Source: Loxodes magnus
Taxonomy: Eukaryota; Ciliophora; Karyorelictea; Loxodida; Loxodidae
NCBI GenBank assembly: GCA_946699065.1
Contig: CAMPDV010002035.1
Location: forward strand, 1-64,000
Reading direction: 5' to 3'
Length of the DNA: 64,000 nucleotides
Below the pieces are notes generated by a model. It ran no database searches and was not told where the DNA came from. It worked only from the letters and a program-made list of their open reading frames with translations. This document shows, piece by piece, positions 58,232 through 64,000 of the stretch (position 1 is the first letter of the stretch; each line of letters opens with the position of its first letter). The position numbers and the translations under genes were made by a program.

Positions 58232-59642
58232 TATAACTAAAAGTTCTAAGCATAGTAGTTCTAAAGTGATAAAACTACATCTATTAAGTTCTAATTTTAG
58301 TTTAATTTAATCTCAATTAGAATGAAAATAAATAGGTAATTTCATTCTAAGAACAAGTTTGGAAGAAAATAGTGATGCTATATAATCTAATTCCCCTTAT
58401 AATGGTATATTGGTTACATTTACTTATAGCTTTAAGAAGCGTGATAGAACTTTCCCTATCTCTATCTTCCATGTTATGAAGGTTGTTCTTAATTAATTAT
58501 AATTAGTTGCTATAAACAATAATTTTGAGAAATAGGAAAAAGGATCTGGCAATCTTTAGCATTGTAATAATATAAAAGGTAATGATTATAGTTGAGGAGC
58601 CTTGATAAAGAATAGACTTTGCTTTATAATAATTGATAATTAAAATATATTTGCTAGGGTTAGCTTAGCATCCTATGGTTCTTAAGGGAATGATGCAAAA
58701 GGTGATATGAGTCTCTCCAATGTCTTGCTAAAAAGAATTGAAATTGAATATTGATTTGCTTAGTTTGATTAGCTTAAAGCTGACTGAATGAGTTAATGTA
58801 TTGAATGCATAAATAAATGGGAGATAGTATAAAGAAGAGTGTAAAGTGTATTTGGATATATTTAGAATATTAAAGACTTTTATGGTTGTATCATCATTGC
58901 TAAGAATTGAATAATTAGTATGTAAGAAATGAAGGTAATTAAAATAATGGAAGCTATATTCTAAAATATTAAGCTATTAAGGGACATGGAATACTTTTAC
59001 TTAAGCAAACATTTTAGATAGTGCAAACAGATTAATAATTGATTTAGGTATAAATCTTAAGAGTCTTTAATTATTAAATAACTATATATATAAGTTTATG
59101 AAATTATAGATAGATATTTATACAATAGTAAGCAGCATGTTGCATGCTTTAACTTTATGTTCTACTCTAAATTAAATTTTGCAAAATCAGAAGAATAATA
59201 GCTATCTAGCAAGATTATATAATAATCAAACATTTTAAGTTAAAATCTTTAAGATATTAGAGTAATAATATCTTAAAGTCAACAATTATACTTATAAGCA
59301 AGAATCTATAGAAACTAAAATGTTTTAAATGAAATCATTCAAACATTAAATAAGATTATTCTATTCAAATTTACAACTTTACTAACACATTTTATCTTAG
59401 ATTGCTTAATGAAATCTTAGTGCAATGGAATATATTAAAGTGGATATAAATGTTTTACTAATTTTAATTAAATCTAAAACAGCTAAATCCTAAAAAATTG
59501 CTATGTAGTTCTATTCTATATTTGCATCTGTTATAATAGCTTTGATACCTTTAATATTTTTATAAGATCTATCATAGATTATTTTAATGAAGCATAAGCT
59601 TTTAAATTATATTCAGAAGGTTTTTTAAGGAATACTTTATGA
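58232..59642 (+). CDS. Unrecognised protein of about 470 aa, right copy
   Basis: Same sequence as 7,440-8,850 at offset 50,792, ending at TGA 59,640-59,642. I noticed no substitution between the copies in this gene. Confidence 0.55.
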
Positions 59643-61174
59643 GTAAAAGTTTATTGAAATAAGCATTTAAAATAAATATTTAAAATGAGAAAGCTTTTAT
59701 TCATATAAGTACTTTTAATAATTAAGCATACACTTAATTTTAAGTTTTTAAATCCCTTGAAATAATTTATAATTATTCTTTTTCTTTATTACTTATATAG
59801 CATCTTAATAACTCTACTTTAATTATTTAAATTAGCTATTTCTATTCATTTGCGTAGTTATCTTTTATACTATTAGACTTTATACACTTGTATTATGAAC
59901 TTTATATATCATCTTAAATGAACTCATGATTCAATTACCTATGTAAGTATAATTGCTCTAAGCTCTATAGTTAAATATACTTAATTTTGCTTATTTTATT
60001 GTCTATATCTTTAAATTCTTTATTCTTCATATTAAATCTATTAAATTCCTACTAGCTGCTAATATTAATAAAGTGCTTCTATGCAAAATAAATAAAAGAA
60101 TAAACCATTTAAAATTAAAAGATTTGAAGTATTTATGCTAATTAAATTTATGAAAACAGAATTACCAATATTAATGTGATATCATTCTATTAATTAATAA
60201 TCACTACCATTTGTAATACTCTAATCATGCAGTCCTTGTCTTCATATCCTTTTATTTTTCAATTTATTATTTCATAGATTTTCGCTTTTAGAGTAACAAC
60301 TTTCCATTATTTTTAGATTTAAGCTAACAAAATGATAGATATAGACTAGATTATCTTATACAACTTTCTTAAAGAGAGAATTCTTCTTTGTATGTTCCAC
60401 TAATTTTATTCGTATTGGATTTGAAAAATAAAGCTAAGGTAATTGTGATATGACTGAAATTAATTAAATTCCTAAACTAAGTCTCTTCAGACACTTTTAT
60501 TATTAGAATGTTTTTCATTTTTACTATTACAAACTTGATGATCATTGTTGTGAAATCTTCTACTATCATAGTTGATTACTTGAATTTTCCATAATGCTCT
60601 GCCAATATTAATGATGCAAATCTATTTAAGTTTTATTCATAGAGTTTAAATGAATTTAGTCTTCAATTATTAATTTATTTTCCAGTATTCTGAGTTCCTC
60701 ACATAATGTAAGCTTTAAAATTTGTATGAATTTAGCTAAATTAAATATCAATTTTGCTGGTAGATTATGCAAGATATTTAAATTTGTAAGTTGCAATTAC
60801 TAAGCTATCTACAATGGGCAGATCTATTATACAATTTATGTTTATTGAGTATCTTGTTGTAGATGAATTTGCTGATTCTTTTGTCCTCTATCTTAATCTA
60901 TTATGGTTCTGATTTGTAAATTGAAATATTGGTTTGAAGTAGCTTGATTGTATTAATTGAGGAAGTATCTTTGATTATAAATATAATAAGTTTAAATAAG
61001 CAGTTCTTAAATATGAATGGATATAACTAGATGCTTATTATATTAAAAGCTTATTTAATCTTTACTATTTTAATAATTAGTTTCTTTGCTTATTTCTTTC
61101 TATTTATTACTAGTGCTAAGCATATTTATTTACTTCAATAGTTCAATCTACTTCTCTTTATTATTCAATTCAAC

Positions 61175-61356
61175 CTTTCTCTTTATATCTAATCTACCTT
61201 TTAACTTAAATAACATAGCTATCTAGATTATTTATCTTAGTTCAAATTATTAACCTGTTAATATGCTTAATACCTAAATTTATTTGGAAGCAGAAAATTA
61301 TAGAAAGAAAAAGTTTTTAAGAATAAAGAATAAAGAGAATGTGAGAAGCTTATCAA
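61175..61356. repeat. 182-bp insertion (or left-copy deletion) at the identity breakpoint of the duplication
   Basis: The two copies run identically up to ttattcaattcaac (about 10,378 and 61,170). The left copy then continues at once with tgctatattgctgtc, whereas the right copy has about 182 extra bases before ctgtatattgctgtc. The insert is AT-rich. I see no terminal inverted repeat or target duplication beyond a few bases. The divergence between copies rises immediately after this point. Confidence 0.85.
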
Positions 61357-61805
61357 CTGTATATTGCTGTCCCGGATTTAAGAGTTTAGAAAATCTATTA
61401 ACAGAAGATTTAGTTTCATATGTCTAATCATAACAGATATAAACCAATCAAATCCAGAACCTACTATCGCCAGAGTTTAAGACTTTAAGATCAAAATATA
61501 ACAGAAAACTTTCAATAAAATAATCTAGTCAAGTATCTAATGAGTAAATTTGATCTAATTAGTGTCTACAGTTGTTATCAAATGAACACCAAAGGTTTCT
61601 CATACGTAATTAATAAAATAATCAAAATCCCATCATTCATTTTATTTGATAAACTTATGTCTCTTTCAGATAGATGTATAAATAATAAATAGCTAAATAG
61701 CTTTAAATTTGATTTAAACTAAAGCTAATTAATAATTAAACTATGAGACTATTTAATTTCTAGTTGTTTGATTCTATTAAATTCATATTCATATATTCAT
61801 TATAT

Positions 61806-62769
61806 ATGAAAATGACTGACATAATCAACTTATAAGCTTAATCTTGAGATTTACCATCACTTTATTACCTTTAAGTGTATCTCAGAATCAAACTTTGAAG
61901 ACTTCTCTTTATTAAACTCAATCTTCTTCGAAAGAAGATACTCAGAGTGGAATAATCGTAGACAAAGAATTGTTAAGACTTAAGATTACTCAACTCAAGT
62001 AAGTTTCTATCACTTAGTTACCTAATTTTCAACTATGATTAAGTAGTTGCTAGAAGTTTAAATTATATCAGTAGAAAGTATTATCACCTTTCGTTTTTAT
62101 GTAATTGGTTAACTGAAGAAAGAGTAACATAGAACAAAGAATAGCTACAACTATTATTCGCTAGAGATAAGAATTATACTTTAACTTGTACAGATTTACA
62201 ATAAATCTATCAAATATGCAGAGCCATTTTAATAATAAAAAAACCTTCAACTCGCATATTTAGCTTAATATTACTCTAAAATCCTCATCTTGCAGCTTCT
62301 GTCTGTAAAATTTAAAAAGATTAGACTATTTTAGAATCAAATAAAACTAAAGAAAGAAAGAATTTCCTAAAATAAGTAGAACAAAAAGCAAGTGAAGAAC
62401 AGTAGATGTAATAAAAGTACGCTGAGTGATTTAATGTAGTTAGTAGATGAAGAATTTACAGGTGATTACTATTTTAGAAAGCGTCTACAATAGAATTTTT
62501 ATATTTTGCATTTAATCTTGAGGAATACAGAGGAGATCAGAATCAAGTTACTAAGTAAGAAAGATTTCCTTGATGATGCAATTTTTTAAAGAATTAAATT
62601 GCTAAGTTTCTATTTAAATTTTTAATGATTACATAAATTAACCAACCAATGCTCATACTCCCTAGACGATATCATATTTAAAAAGTAAAGCATTCTAGTA
62701 AATTTAAATTAAAGAACCAGCTACTAAAATATCTTAATACTTAGTTAAATAATATATAATCTTGATTGA
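61806..62769 (+). pseudogene. Frameshifted copy of the two-exon gene at 10,823
   Basis: It has the same start, the same 19-nt intron (61,999-62,017) and the same terminal TGA (62,767-62,769) as 10,823-11,783. Soon after the intron one base is missing (cctaattttcaac here, cctaatcttcaaac on the left). About 320 bases later four extra bases appear (aaagaaagaaagaa against aaagaaagaa). Between these points the reading frame is wrong for about 105 codons, then it is restored. Substitutions are also more frequent here than in the first 10 kb of the duplication. Either this copy has decayed or there are assembly errors in two runs. Confidence 0.6.
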
Positions 62770-63770
62770 CTTCTAAATCTGAATAATAGGTAAAGTAATT
62801 TTTACTTAACAAATAATTTAATTTTTATCTTTAGGTAATTTATTCATAAGTAAATAACCTAGCAATTTTATTTTCTACCTAAATCTAAAACTCAAAAGGA
62901 TATAATTATATGATAAGCAACTAAAAACACTGAACTATTACCTATTCCAATTTTTTTCTTTTGCTTTAAAGTTTTTTCTTAGAGGTTTTTATTTTTGCTT
63001 AATGTGTATAAATCTATTTATTCTAATGAAGCATCAATGTTTTATATATTCAGCATTGCTATTAACTTCCTTAAATGCTATCTAACCTAGAATTTTAAAG
63101 TTGTTTAGCAATAATTAAATAGGTTAAATATGACAGTTACATTTTTAAAGGTAAATAATGAGGATTGGCTAGAAATAAGAGTTGCATTATAATTTCTTAT
63201 GTGGATAATGAATATAATATTGGATTTGCATTATATATGGAATGTGCTTAACTGATGCTGCTAGGAGAGTTAATGATATGCTAAAAATGCCTAGATCATT
63301 ATAATAGTAATGATTGCTAAATTAGTTAGTTTCTTTATAAGGCTTTAATTAGATCTAAGTAGCTATTTATTTAATTATTTAGAAATCTTCTCTTTAAATC
63401 TATCAACCTAAAATAATCAGTCTACCTTATCAACTTAATTAAACCAACTTTATTATATATATACTAAAAAATGCTTCAAGAAGGGCTTTAATACTGCCTT
63501 CTCAAAGAAGGAGAGAAAACCTGAAGCATTTTGTACTGCCACGTCTTTGATTTAAATAGTCTAACTTCCTCTATTAAGAATGGAAACTAGACTCATAACA
63601 CAAGCTCTCAGACTACACAGAACCAAATTCACTGATCGAACGAACATTATATAATAATACACTCAACGTTAAAAAGATATCAATGTATCTTTGATTGGAT
63701 AAACTTCACTAAAAGGAGGAGAATAAAAAAAGAAAGGAATGAAGGGGTAAAAAAAGTCACAATCTAAGCA

Positions 63771-64000
63771 ATGATTAAACAAAAGAATGAACAATTTATT
63801 TCAGCCAAGTTCCCTGAAGAATAAATGGTAAGAATCTACTAAAATGCCTATGATGATCTATCAGATATGGTGACCGAAGTTTAATTTTACCCACTTTCTG
63901 AAAATACTGATTTAGCAGAGAAAAAGATCTTAGACTAAGAAGTGATACAAGTGTTTAGAAATCAAATATGCCGCAAGTATGAACAAGCAATGACCAAATT
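63771..64000 (+). CDS. First ORF of the two-ORF unit, right copy, truncated by the window end
   Basis: This starts with the same ATG context as 12,791 (aagcaATGATTAAAC) and continues in frame to the window edge. A few substitutions distinguish it from the left copy (for example ccactttctg for ccgctttctg, and gatttagcagagaaaaagatctta for gagttagtagagaaaaatacctt). It covers about 76 residues. Confidence 0.55.

Larger units (their letters stand above)
50793..64000. repeat. Right copy of the direct segmental duplication
   Basis: This is the partner of 1-13,020. It carries the same gene order: LNR gene 5' end, RBR ligase, unrecognised gene, two-exon gene and start of the two-ORF element. Unlike the left copy, here the LNR gene is complete, because the copy joins onto 41,240-50,792. 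It contains about 182 bp (around 61,175-61,356) that the left copy lacks. Confidence 0.97.

Noticed and set aside
1-64000. Micronuclear DNA with eliminated sequences (IES) or gene scrambling
   Set aside because: The longest gene is uninterrupted over 12.8 kb, and no paired short direct repeats with noncoding inserts were seen in coding regions. The only interruptions are 14-20-nt GT...AG introns.

Overview
The window is AT-rich eukaryotic nuclear DNA that reads sensibly only with a ciliate code in which TAA and TAG are glutamine and TGA is both tryptophan and the stop. The TGA=Trp reading rests on recognisable domains: the RING2 Trp of an RBR ligase, the Trp of the DUSP signature W-Y-G-G-G-P, and the final Trp of a kelch blade. 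The same genes end in TGA. This matches the karyorelict code; a Loxodes-like karyorelict is my best inference, with a Condylostoma-like heterotrich as the alternative. Where spliced frames can be reconciled, introns are tiny (about 14-20 nt, GT...AG). Because no codon is an unconditional stop, standard ORF calling fails here. I chose frames by domain matches, residue composition, TGA at the end, and lengths divisible by three after removing introns.

Layout. (1) 1-13,020 is a direct, nearly identical copy of 50,793-64,000 (offset 50,792 up to about 10,378, then more divergent). Each copy carries the 5' end of a giant secreted LNR gene (minus), then on the plus strand an RBR ubiquitin ligase, an unrecognised gene of about 470 aa, and a two-exon gene that is intact on the left but frameshifted on the right. 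(2) 12,486-14,990 is an element with two plus-strand ORFs and a pair of structured RNA-like repeats. (3) 15.2-24.7 kb holds several unrecognised genes on both strands. (4) 24.7-27.5 kb is a TRIM-like RING/B-box/coiled-coil/kelch gene (minus). (5) 27.6-33.1 kb holds a second, interrupted copy of a gene pair also present at 21.6-23.5 kb. Between its halves lie an unrecognised minus gene and a USP32-like gene (EF-hand, DUSP, Ubl) with no visible protease core. (6) 33.5-40.1 kb is a minus-strand cluster with three paralogues of an unknown family. (7) 41,240-54,040 (minus) is one uninterrupted 4,266-aa gene: signal peptide, PA14, beta-sandwich modules, roughly sixty Lin-12/Notch repeats, an acidic segment, fourteen 36-aa tandem repeats and a basic/serine tail.

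Functionally, the recognisable genes are ubiquitin-linked (RBR ligase, RING/B-box/kelch protein, USP-type protein) or secreted/surface (LNR giant). The other genes are real by composition and frame logic but I cannot name them. I saw no rRNA, tRNA, telomere, CRISPR array or bacterial-type operon.
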